Shown: one piece after another, positions 55,174 to 61,854 of the stretch
Position numbering within the stretch: position 1 is the stretch's first letter
Layout of the letters: each line of letters starts with the position of its first letter
Assembly: GCF_026340675.1 (NCBI RefSeq)
Contig: NZ_JAPEOX010000001.1
Span: 620,001-684,000, forward strand
Direction: 5' to 3'
DNA from: Streptomyces sp. NBC_01264
GTDB taxonomy: Bacteria > Actinomycetota > Actinomycetes > Streptomycetales > Streptomycetaceae
Length of the DNA: 64,000 nt
Notes under the pieces: generated by a model
The model's input: only the letters and a program-made list of their open reading frames with translations
Told to the model about the DNA's origin: nothing
Database searches by the model: none
Translations under genes and position numbers: made by a program

Positions 55174-56751
55174 TCACCCGGGGGGTGCGCCCGGGCCGAG
55201 GAGTTGGATCTCGCGGGCGGCACGCGGGGAGTGGACACCCCGGTTGAGGGCTTCGGCGTACCGCAGTTCGGCGGCGGCCTCCCGCTCCCGGCCGCCGAGC
55301 CGGTACAGCCGGGCCCGTTCCACGTGGGTGAGCATGATCGCGCGTTCCTGCTGGGCGGGGCGGGACGCCAGCGAGGCGTCCAGCGCGGCGTGGGCCGCGG
55401 GGTGGTCCCCCAGCAGGCCGAGGACCACCGCGCGCTTGAACTCCAGGGCGGCCGGGCGGTACGTGTGGAAGGGGTCCGGCTCGCCGACGGCGGCTCCCTG
55501 CGCCCGGTCGGCGGCGTCGAGCCAGGCGAGGGCCTCCGCGCGGTGCCCCAGGGCAGCGTGCACCTGGGCCGCCTGGGCGGCGACGAAGGCCCGTACGGCG
55601 TCGGGGGCGCGCGGGGCGATCTCCAGCGCCTGGCGTACGTAGGAGAGCGCGACGGCCGGCTGGTTCTGGTCGAGGGCGTCCTGGCTGAGCATGCGCAGGG
55701 CGATGGCCTGGGTGGAGGGCTCCCCCGCCAGCTCGGCGAGGGCGGCGGCCCGGCTCAGGGTCCGCCGTGCCTCGGCGAAGGAGCACTGGTCGGCGTAACT
55801 GCGGGCCAGGAGCAGCACCGTGCGCGCGGCGTGGCCGATCTCCAGGGCGGACAGGGAGCCTTCGTCCCCGGTGGTGGTCAGGGCCGTACGGAAGGTGCTC
55901 TGGAGGTACGCGAGGAGTACGGGCGCGGTGGCGTCCCCGCCGAGGGCGTCGACCTGGCCGGTGAAGAAGCTCTCGGCGGCCCGGCGCAGCTCGGTGTGCG
56001 ACAGGGCCGGGACCTGGCCGGCGTCGGCCTCGAGACGGCGGGGCTCGGCACCGGACCCCAAACCGGGCTCGGAGCCGGCTCCGGGTGCGGGGCCGGGTTC
56101 GGCGCCGGGCCCGGGGCCGGGCCCGGGGCCGGGTTCGGCTCCGGGTGCGGGGCCGGGTTCTGAACCAGTTGCGGCGCCGGGTCCGGAAGCAGCGCCGGGT
56201 CCGGAACCAGACCCGCTGCCGGGTTCGGACCCGGCTCCAGCTCCGGAACCGCCCCCGATGCCGCCGCCCTGCGGGCCCCCGCCCGCGCGGGCGGCCCCGG
56301 GCGCGGATCCGGCGCGTTCGCGCTGTCCGGGGACCCTGGGCGCCCCGCCGCCGCCGCGGGGCCTGCGGTGCGGGTGCAGGCCGGGCACGGTGGCGAGGAG
56401 CTCCGCCGCCAGGGCGTGCGGTCCGGGCGCCGGATCGCGGCCGGAGGGGTCGGTGCCCGGACGGCCCGAGGCGGTGTGGTTGATGCCGGTGTGGCCCAGG
56501 CCGGCCCGGTGCATGCCGATGTCGGCCGGGCTCACGGGCCGGTCCAGCCGGGCGGCGAGGATCTCGCAGAGCAGGCCGGGGACGGGATCGCGCGGGGTGC
56601 TGCCGCGCAGCCAGTGGGCGACCGAGGTCCGGTCGTACCCGGTGGTGAGTCCGACCGACCGCGCGCTCGTGTTGAGCCGCCGGGCCAGGGCCTCGTAGGT
56701 CCAGCCGGTTTCCCTGATCAGGCGGTGCAGGAGGTGGTTGGCAGCGGGCAC
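55174..56751 (-). CDS. HTH/TPR regulatory protein with Gly-Pro-rich linker
   Basis: The 525-residue protein has an N-terminal HTH-like domain (LIRETGWTYEALARRLNTSA, YDRTSVAHWLRGSTPR), a low-complexity Gly/Pro/Ala/Glu/Ser linker of about 90 residues (roughly 140-232; SEPGSGSGSGPGAASGPG, GAEPGPGPGPGPGAEPGP) and a C-terminal TPR-like helical region (FAEARRTLSRAAALAELAGE, ALSYVRQALEIAPRAPDAV). It resembles the NsdA-type transcriptional regulators of Streptomyces. The linker length is probably variable between strains. Confidence 0.82.
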   Translation of the reverse strand: MPAANHLLHRLIRETGWTYEALARRLNTSARSVGLTTGYDRTSVAHWLRGSTPRDPVPGLLCEILAARLDRPVSPADIGMHRAGLGHTGINHTASGRPGTDPSGRDPAPGPHALAAELLATVPGLHPHRRPRGGGGAPRVPGQRERAGSAPGAARAGGGPQGGGIGGGSGAGAGSEPGSGSGSGPGAASGPGAATGSEPGPAPGAEPGPGPGPGPGAEPGPAPGAGSEPGLGSGAEPRRLEADAGQVPALSHTELRRAAESFFTGQVDALGGDATAPVLLAYLQSTFRTALTTTGDEGSLSALEIGHAARTVLLLARSYADQCSFAEARRTLSRAAALAELAGEPSTQAIALRMLSQDALDQNQPAVALSYVRQALEIAPRAPDAVRAFVAAQAAQVHAALGHRAEALAWLDAADRAQGAAVGEPDPFHTYRPAALEFKRAVVLGLLGDHPAAHAALDASLASRPAQQERAIMLTHVERARLYRLGGREREAAAELRYAEALNRGVHSPRAAREIQLLGPGAPPG

Positions 56752-56948
56752 GGCGGTGGTCCTTCCTTGCGATGCGGGTCGCTCAAGAAGGCTGCTTCGC
56801 CGTATGAACAGCCAAACGGGGGCAAAGGTTGCGGGCCCCGGGCCGCCGGGCCCGCGCGTGCTGCACCTTCAACGGATTCCGGAGCCCCGGCGGGGCGGTG
56901 CCCGCTGTGCGGACGCCAGGTTGACGCAGGCGGGGGTGGGCGGCAACG

Positions 56949-57956
56949 GTGACCCGCATGGGGAACGAACGCCGACTGCTGACGCTGCTGATCTGCCTGG
57001 TCCTGGGCGCCGGGCTGACCGCCGCCGTCCTGGGCGCCGCGCGCGTGGGCGGTCCGCGCACGCCGGCGGCGGGGACGGGTCCCGTGCCCTCCGACTTCGT
57101 GGACTTCCGGGAGGTCCCGCCGGGGCCCGCCGAGCCCGTCGCGGCCGGTCCGCAGGCCTCCACGGGCCGGGTGTCGGTGGATTGCGGCCGCAACGCGGAG
57201 GGCCACTACAACGAGGACAACCTCGTCGTCTCCCCCGGACTGCGCTCCGGCGCCCACCACACGCACGGCTACGTCGGGAACCTGTCCACGGACGCCTTCT
57301 CCACCGATGCCTCCCTGGACGCGGCCGCCACCAGTTGCGCGGGCGGCGACCGTTCCACGTACTACTGGCCGGTGCTGCGCCGCACCGACCGGCCGGGCGC
57401 CCGGCCGCACGAGGGGACCGCGGGCCACGGGAACGCGGGCACGATCCTGCCGGAGGCCACGGTGTCCGTGGAGTTCCTCGGCAGCCCGGTGAGCAAGGTG
57501 GTGGCGATGCCCCGGTTCCTGCGCGCGATGACCGGTGACGCGGTGGCCTTCACCGCCGGCTCCGACGAGGACGTGCGGGCCCGCTGGGGCTGTTCGGGCT
57601 CCCCCGACCGGTCCACCACCCGCTATCCGCGCTGTCCCGAGGGCGAGCGCCTCACCCGTACGCTCACCTTCCCGAGCTGCTGGAACGGCCTGGACACCAC
57701 CAGCCCCGGGCACCGCGCGCACCTGCGCTTCCCGGCCGCGAACGGGGCCTGCCCCAAGGACACCTTCCCCGTACCGCGGCTGCGGATCTCCCTCGCCTAC
57801 GAGGTGCCCGCGGGGGCGCCCCTCGCCCTCGACTCCTTCCCCGAGCAGCGGCACAGCCCCAGGACCGACCACGCGATGTTCGTGAACGTGATGACCGGCC
57901 CGCGGATGGACGAGGTCGTGGACTGCCTCAACCAGGGCCGCACCTGCCGTACATGA
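56949..57956 (+). CDS. Exported DUF1996-like protein
   Basis: The 335-residue protein has one N-terminal membrane/signal helix (LLICLVLGAGLTAAVLGAA) and then the DUF1996 pattern: SGAHHTHGYVGNLSTDAF, STYYWPVLRRTD, LTFPSCWNGLDTTSPGHRAH as LTFPSCWNGLDT and SPGHRAH, HAMFVNVMTG. These are secreted proteins of unknown role, common in fungi and Streptomyces. The GTG at 56949 is followed three codons later by an ATG (56958), equally possible. Confidence 0.87.
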   Translation: MTRMGNERRLLTLLICLVLGAGLTAAVLGAARVGGPRTPAAGTGPVPSDFVDFREVPPGPAEPVAAGPQASTGRVSVDCGRNAEGHYNEDNLVVSPGLRSGAHHTHGYVGNLSTDAFSTDASLDAAATSCAGGDRSTYYWPVLRRTDRPGARPHEGTAGHGNAGTILPEATVSVEFLGSPVSKVVAMPRFLRAMTGDAVAFTAGSDEDVRARWGCSGSPDRSTTRYPRCPEGERLTRTLTFPSCWNGLDTTSPGHRAHLRFPAANGACPKDTFPVPRLRISLAYEVPAGAPLALDSFPEQRHSPRTDHAMFVNVMTGPRMDEVVDCLNQGRTCRT

Positions 57957-58066
57957 ACGGCACCGCGCACCAGCGGCTCCCGGGTGACGCAGGTCACGTG
58001 AACCGGGTGCCCGTCCGTGGCGTGTTGTGACCGCACCACGTAAGCGAGAAAGACGGAGAGGGTGAG

Positions 58067-58648
58067 ATGGCCGGACCACTGTGGCCCCGCACTCGGCGGG
58101 GCTCGACCGAAGAGGCACTGATCAAGTCCGTGTACGAGGAGCACGGTCACGCCCTGCTCGCGTACGCGACCCGGCTGACCGGGGACCGGGCCGCGGCCGA
58201 GGATGTCGTCCAGGAGACCCTGATCAGGGCCTGGCGCCACTCCGAGGTCCTGGTGAACGGGAAGGGTTCCGTACGCGGCTGGCTGCTCACGGTGGCCCGC
58301 AACATCATCACCGACCGGTACCGGGCGAAGGCGGCCCGGCCGCCGGAGGTCTCGGGATCGCCGGCCCATCCGCCGGTGGAGGCGGACCACGCCGACGCGG
58401 TCGTGGACACGATGACCGTGCTGGGCGCCCTGGACCGGCTGTCGCCGGAACACCGCGACGTGCTGACGGAGTTGTACTACCGCCAGCTGAGCGTCGCCGA
58501 GGCCGCGGACACCCTCGGCATCCCCGCCGGCACGGTGAAATCGCGCTCGCACTACGCGCTCAAGGCGCTCAGAGAAGTCTTCAGGGACAGCACACGCTCG
58601 GGCGGCCCGTCTCCGCGGCCCGGCGGACTGCAGGAGGTGGTGGCATGA
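58067..58648 (+). CDS. ECF sigma factor with zinc anti-sigma partner
   Basis: The 193-residue protein has sigma region 2 (EHGHALLAYATRLTGDRAAA, EDVVQETLIRAWRHSE, VRGWLLTVARNIITDRYR) and region 4 (LSPEHRDVLTELYYRQLSVA, DTLGIPAGTVKSRSHYALKA). Its stop overlaps the ATG of the anti-sigma gene (ATGA). This arrangement resembles envelope- or redox-stress systems. No conclusion about the signal is possible. Note GTGACGCAGGTCAC at about 57983, a short palindrome in the promoter region. Confidence 0.92.
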   Translation: MAGPLWPRTRRGSTEEALIKSVYEEHGHALLAYATRLTGDRAAAEDVVQETLIRAWRHSEVLVNGKGSVRGWLLTVARNIITDRYRAKAARPPEVSGSPAHPPVEADHADAVVDTMTVLGALDRLSPEHRDVLTELYYRQLSVAEAADTLGIPAGTVKSRSHYALKALREVFRDSTRSGGPSPRPGGLQEVVA

Positions 58649-59367
58649 ACGGGCAGCGGCACGAGGAGGAACTGCTCGGCCCGTACGTTCTCGGCGTCCT
58701 GGACGACGCGGAGGTCCGCCGGGTCGAGGAACACGTGGACGGCTGCGTGCAGTGCCGTCAGGAGGTGACGGCTTTGCGCGAGATGGAGGCGGCGCTGGGC
58801 GAGGTGCCCCCCGAGGCGTTCCTCGACGGCCCGCCGCAGGGCGGGGACCTGTTGCTCCAGCGCACCCTGCGCCAGATGCGCCAGGAGGTCGACGGGGCGC
58901 GCCGGCGCCGGACCGCCTTCACGGGACTGGCCGTGGCGGCCTCGCTGACCGCCGTCTTCTGGGCCGGGACGCAACTGGGCGGCGGGAAGACCGAGGTCGA
59001 GGCCCGGCCGCTGCCCACGGTCTCGGCCCTGCCCTCGCCGCCGGCGGCGGGGACCAAGGTGGCCTCCGCGACGGATGCGGGCACGGGCGCGCGGATGACC
59101 GTACAGGTGACCCCCGCGGCCAAGTGGGTCAGGGTCCACGCGGCGGTGACGGGTGTCCCGGCGGGCGAGCGCTGCCGCATCGTCGTGGTCTCCCGGGACG
59201 GTACGCGCACCACGGCGGGCGGCTGGGTGGTGGGCACCGCGGAGCACGGCGAGGGCAAGGGCGCGGCGCTGGACGGCTCGGCGGCGGTGGATCCGGCGGA
59301 CGTCCGGGCGATCCTGGTGGAGAACGAGTCGGGCACGGCGTTCGTCTCCGTACCGATGCCCGCGTAA
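58645..59367 (+). CDS. Membrane anti-sigma factor with zinc motif
   Basis: The 240-residue protein has an N-terminal ZAS domain (LLGPYVLGVLDDAEVRRVEE, HVDGCVQC: the HxxxCxxC zinc motif), one membrane helix (residues about 95-113, TGLAVAASLTAVFWAGTQLG) and an external domain of strands (VSVPMPA end, AKWVRVHAAVTGVPAGERCR). It should hold the upstream sigma factor at the membrane and release it on an outside or redox signal. AGGAGG lies 7 bases before the ATG. Confidence 0.9.
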   Translation: MNGQRHEEELLGPYVLGVLDDAEVRRVEEHVDGCVQCRQEVTALREMEAALGEVPPEAFLDGPPQGGDLLLQRTLRQMRQEVDGARRRRTAFTGLAVAASLTAVFWAGTQLGGGKTEVEARPLPTVSALPSPPAAGTKVASATDAGTGARMTVQVTPAAKWVRVHAAVTGVPAGERCRIVVVSRDGTRTTAGGWVVGTAEHGEGKGAALDGSAAVDPADVRAILVENESGTAFVSVPMPA

Positions 59368-59397
59368 CGGCACGGCGGCCGGTCGCCGAACGTGACG

Positions 59398-59428
59398 GAG
59401 CCCGGGAGCATGTCCAGCTCCCGGGCTC
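59398..59428. terminator. 12-bp hairpin between anti-sigma gene and tRNA-like RNAs
   Basis: GAGCCCGGGAGC and its exact complement enclose the loop ATGTCCA. It follows the anti-sigma stop by 30 bases on the plus strand and the second tRNA-like RNA by about 22 bases on the minus strand, so it may end both transcripts. Confidence 0.8.
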
Positions 59429-59449
59429 CAGCTTGCCACCCATTTGCGC

Positions 59450-59588
59450 ACACCGGCGGCGTTTAAGAGCCGCGGGTCATCTTGAGATCGACGTGTTCTG
59501 CCGTTGAACTACAGCGCCATGCAAGAGGCGCCGAAGGGACTTGAACCCCTATCCGTCAATGTTCGCCCGCGCTCGGTCGATCCGGTGT
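59450..59588 (-). ncRNA. Permuted tRNA-like RNA 2 (Y RNA-like)
   Basis: Minus strand, 5' to 3': flanking strands ACACCGG and GAGCGCGGG; ATTGACG; T-arm AGGGG-TTCAAGT-CCCTT (59550-59534); acceptor 3' strand CGGCGCC (59533-59527); 8-base loop TCTTGCAT; acceptor 5' strand GGCGCTG (59518-59512); TA; D-arm GTTC-AACGGCA-GAAC (59509-59495); CGTCGAT; then CCCGC, GCTC and CCGGTGT. CGTCGAT pairs with ATTGACG, CCCGC(G)GCTC with GAGCGCGGG, and CCGGTGT with ACACCGG. Invariant tRNA bases U8, A14, G18, G19, G53, U54, U55, C56, A58 and C61 are kept. There is no anticodon loop and no CCA. The tRNA halves are in reversed order, as in YrlA Y RNAs. Confidence 0.8.
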
Positions 59589-59594
59589 TCGGCG

Positions 59595-59739
59595 GCGAAT
59601 ACTGAGACTGGAGCGAGAATCTGAGATTTACGGGGCCGCCTCTGCCGGCTTGGGCCACCCCCGCACGTGTGCGGGGGGAGGGATTCGAACCCCCACCTGA
59701 CACCCCATGATCAGCTTCAACATCAGTTTCAGCTTGCGC
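59595..59739 (-). ncRNA. Permuted tRNA-like RNA 1 (Y RNA-like)
   Basis: Minus strand, 5' to 3': flanking strands GCGCAAG, CTGAAACTG and GAAGCTGA; ATGGGGT (59708-59702); 7-base variable region GTCAGGT; T-arm GGGGG-TTCGAAT-CCCTC (59694-59678); acceptor 3' strand CCCCCGC (59677-59671); 6-base loop ACACGT; acceptor 5' strand GCGGGGG (59664-59658); TG; D-arm GCC-12-base loop-GGC with G18G19; GCCCCGT; then TCAGATTC, CAGTCTCAG and TATTCGC. GCCCCGT pairs with ATGGGGT, TCAGATTC with GAAGCTGA (one mismatch), CAGTCTCAG with CTGAAACTG (one mismatch). The tRNA T- and D-arm invariants are all present. Same architecture as RNA 2 with little sequence identity outside the arms, so the fold is what is conserved. 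Confidence 0.8.
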
Positions 59740-59749
59740 TCATCGCGCA

Positions 59750-59770
59750 CCCCCCGCTCGCGACGGGGGG
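59750..59770 (-). promoter_or_regulatory. Hairpin between the protein gene and the first tRNA-like RNA
   Basis: CCCCCCG and CGGGGGG pair across a 7-base loop, directly upstream (minus strand) of RNA 1 and 12 bases past the stop of the 243-codon gene. It could be an attenuator, processing boundary or terminator. A second small hairpin (GGCTACC / GGTAGCC) covers the last codons of that gene. Confidence 0.5.
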
Positions 59771-59781
59771 CGAATGTGGGG

Positions 59782-60513
59782 CTACCCGAAGAGGTAGCCG
59801 AATACCGCGTCACCGATCCGCTGGTCGGTGACCTCGGTGTTGTTCGCCTCCTCGCGGGCGAACTTGACGGACTGCTGGAGCTTCTCGACCCGGTCGAGGA
59901 GCTCGTTGACCCGCCGGGCGGGCAGCGCGCCGGAGAACTTCACGGTGGTCCAGTAACCGACCGCCACGTCCTCGTAGTACACCTCGACCTGCGCCGGGTG
60001 CTTCTCCGTGGCCTCCGCCTTGACGTGGTTGCGCGGGACCTTCTTCGTGCGGATGGTCCGCACCGCGTCCGTCTTCCAGGCGTCCGTCGAGGGGTCCAGG
60101 TTCCACGATTCGGAGGCGTCGAGCACCGGCAGCTTGCGCACGAAGGTGTGCAGGTCGGTGAGCTGCTTCTCCAGGAACAGCAGGTACGGGACGGGCACCT
60201 GCGGCAGCAGGACCCTGCCGTCGACCACCACGTCCGCGACCGCGGACCGGTTCGCCCAGTCCTTCGTCGCGGTCACGTCGAAGAGCCGGGTGAGCGTCGA
60301 GGCGGTCGCCCGCAGGGCGTCCTCGGCCTTGATCTGGACCCGGGTGGACTCGGGCGGGAGCTGCTCGCCCTCCTCGTCCTTGGGCTGGTAGGTCCGGGAG
60401 ATGCCGGCCAGCAGGGCGGGCTTCTGCACGTCCTGGTGAGCCTGGGTGAGCTCCTGGAGGGCCTTGGACTTGACGCCCTTTTCGACTGCGATGATCTGAT
60501 TCAGCTTCGGCAC
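59782..60513 (-). CDS. Conserved uncharacterised protein next to the tRNA-like RNAs (DUF7873-like)
   Basis: The 243-residue soluble protein begins MPKLNQIIAVEKGVKSKALQ, with a helical N-terminus (ELTQAHQDVQKPALLAGISR), a conserved-looking YQPKDEEGEQLPPEST segment, LTRLFDVTATKDWANRS, a Lys/Arg-rich stretch (RTIRTKKVPRNHVKAEATEK) that could contact RNA, and a C-terminal helix (RVNELLDRVEKLQQSVKFAR). No membrane segment and no known catalytic motif. From memory, related actinobacterial and phage sequences are catalogued as DUF7873. The start is GTG at 60513; TAGGTT six bases before it hints at a leaderless message. It lies just upstream of the two RNAs on the same strand, so a shared transcript is likely. 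Confidence 0.8.
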   Translation of the reverse strand: MPKLNQIIAVEKGVKSKALQELTQAHQDVQKPALLAGISRTYQPKDEEGEQLPPESTRVQIKAEDALRATASTLTRLFDVTATKDWANRSAVADVVVDGRVLLPQVPVPYLLFLEKQLTDLHTFVRKLPVLDASESWNLDPSTDAWKTDAVRTIRTKKVPRNHVKAEATEKHPAQVEVYYEDVAVGYWTTVKFSGALPARRVNELLDRVEKLQQSVKFAREEANNTEVTDQRIGDAVFGYLFG

Positions 60514-60554
60514 ACGCCGAACCTAACAACCGTGCCCCGCAAGCACATCCGATT

Positions 60555-60577
60555 AAAACGGCCGCTTAAGACGGCCG
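60555..60577 (-). terminator. Hairpin terminator after the P450 operon
   Basis: CGGCCG arms flank CTTAAGA, followed on the minus strand by TTTT. It lies between the P450 operon end (60619) and the start of the 243-codon gene, so it separates the two leftward units. Confidence 0.65.
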
Positions 60578-60618
60578 CCCTCCGCCCCCTCCTGCACCGA
60601 GGGGGCGGGGCACCCCGG

Positions 60619-61854
60619 TCAGGACAGGCGGACCGGGAGGTCGAAGAGGTCGTTCTGGGTGAGGATCGGCTTGTTGCGGAGCTCGGCCGGGGCGACGGCC
60701 AGGGTGAGGTCCGGGAACCGGGCGTAGAGGGCCGGGAGGGCGACCAGGGCCTCCAGGCGGGAGAGGGCCGCGCCGGGGCAGACGTGGGGGCCGTGGCCGA
60801 AGGAGATGTGCCGGTTCGGGGTGCGGGCGGCGTCGAACTCCCCCGCCGTCTCGCCGAACTGGGCCTCGTCGCGGCCGAGCGCGCCGAAGGAGACGATCAG
60901 CCCCTCGCCCTTGGGCAGGATCCGGTCACCCACCTCCACGTCCTCGGTGGCGAAGCGGATCAGGACGTGCGAGGTGGGGCTGGACCAGCGCAGGGTCTCC
61001 TCGATGACGTTCTCCCAGGAGACCTCGCCCTTGAGGACCAGGTCGCGCTGCTCCGGGTGGGTCTCCAGGGCGACGACCGCGTTGACGATCAGGCTGATGG
61101 TGGTCTCGTGGCCGGCGGCGACGATCAGCTGGAGGGTGTTGGTGATCTCCTCCGTGCTGAGGTGGTCGCCGTCCTCCGAGGCCTCGATGAGGGCGCTGGT
61201 GAGGTCGTCGCCCGGGTTCTCGCGCTTGGACTCGACGATGCGGGAGAACAGCGCGCCGAGGTCCGCCATCATCTGCGGCACCTCCTCGGGGAGCGTCTGC
61301 GTCGAGAAGAACTTCTCGAACAGGGCCTTCAGGCGCGGGTGTTCCTCGGCGTCGACACCCATCAGGTCGCTGATGACGTTCATCGGCAGCGGGTACGCGA
61401 ACTGCGCCTTGAGGTCCACCGTCTCGCCGGCCGGCAGCGCGGCCAGCTTGTCGAGCATCCCGGTGGTGAGCGCCTCGATGCCGGCGCGCAGCTTCTCGAC
61501 CCGGCGCACGGTCAGGGCCTGCGCGACCAGGGTGCGCAGCCGGCGGTGGTCCTCGCCGTCCACGGTGAGCATCGAGCGGCCGGGGTTGGCGAGGCCGATC
61601 AGCGGCCAGTCCATCGGGATCTCGCCGCGCTGCCAGGCGCCCCACACGTCGATGTCCTTGACGATCCGGGGATCGGTGAGCAGCTTGCGCGCCTCGGCGT
61701 GGTGCGTGACGGCGTACACCGGCACATCGCCGGGGAGGACCACCTGGACCAGGGGGCCCGCGGCGCGCAGCGCGGCGCTCTCGGCGGCGAGGTCGGCGAC
61801 GAAGGGGTCCAGGACGATGGCCGCGGGGCCGGTGTGGTCGATCGGGCACGTCAT
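60619..61854 (-). CDS. Cytochrome P450, CYP154-like
   Basis: The 411-residue P450 has the I-helix AAGHETT (residues 247-252 region), the K-helix ExxR (Glu286-Thr-Leu-Arg289 in EETLRW) and haem-binding Cys359 (FGHGPHVCPGA). It is a complete, conventional enzyme. The ATG overlaps the stop of the second P450 (ATGA). Its pairing with an ExxR-less P450 at the end of a conservon is the CYP157-CYP154 arrangement known in S. coelicolor. Substrate unknown; electrons must come from ferredoxin elsewhere. Confidence 0.93.
   Translation of the reverse strand: MTCPIDHTGPAAIVLDPFVADLAAESAALRAAGPLVQVVLPGDVPVYAVTHHAEARKLLTDPRIVKDIDVWGAWQRGEIPMDWPLIGLANPGRSMLTVDGEDHRRLRTLVAQALTVRRVEKLRAGIEALTTGMLDKLAALPAGETVDLKAQFAYPLPMNVISDLMGVDAEEHPRLKALFEKFFSTQTLPEEVPQMMADLGALFSRIVESKRENPGDDLTSALIEASEDGDHLSTEEITNTLQLIVAAGHETTISLIVNAVVALETHPEQRDLVLKGEVSWENVIEETLRWSSPTSHVLIRFATEDVEVGDRILPKGEGLIVSFGALGRDEAQFGETAGEFDAARTPNRHISFGHGPHVCPGAALSRLEALVALPALYARFPDLTLAVAPAELRNKPILTQNDLFDLPVRLS

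Noticed and set aside
59450..59739. Ordinary tRNA genes in this segment
   Set aside because: No collinear cloverleaf can be drawn: each T-arm lies upstream of the D-arm that shares its acceptor stem, and no anticodon loop follows the D-arm.
59450..59739. Permuted group I or group II intron around the tRNA halves
   Set aside because: The segment between the two units is too short for a group I core and I see no P, Q, R or S elements or group II domain V.
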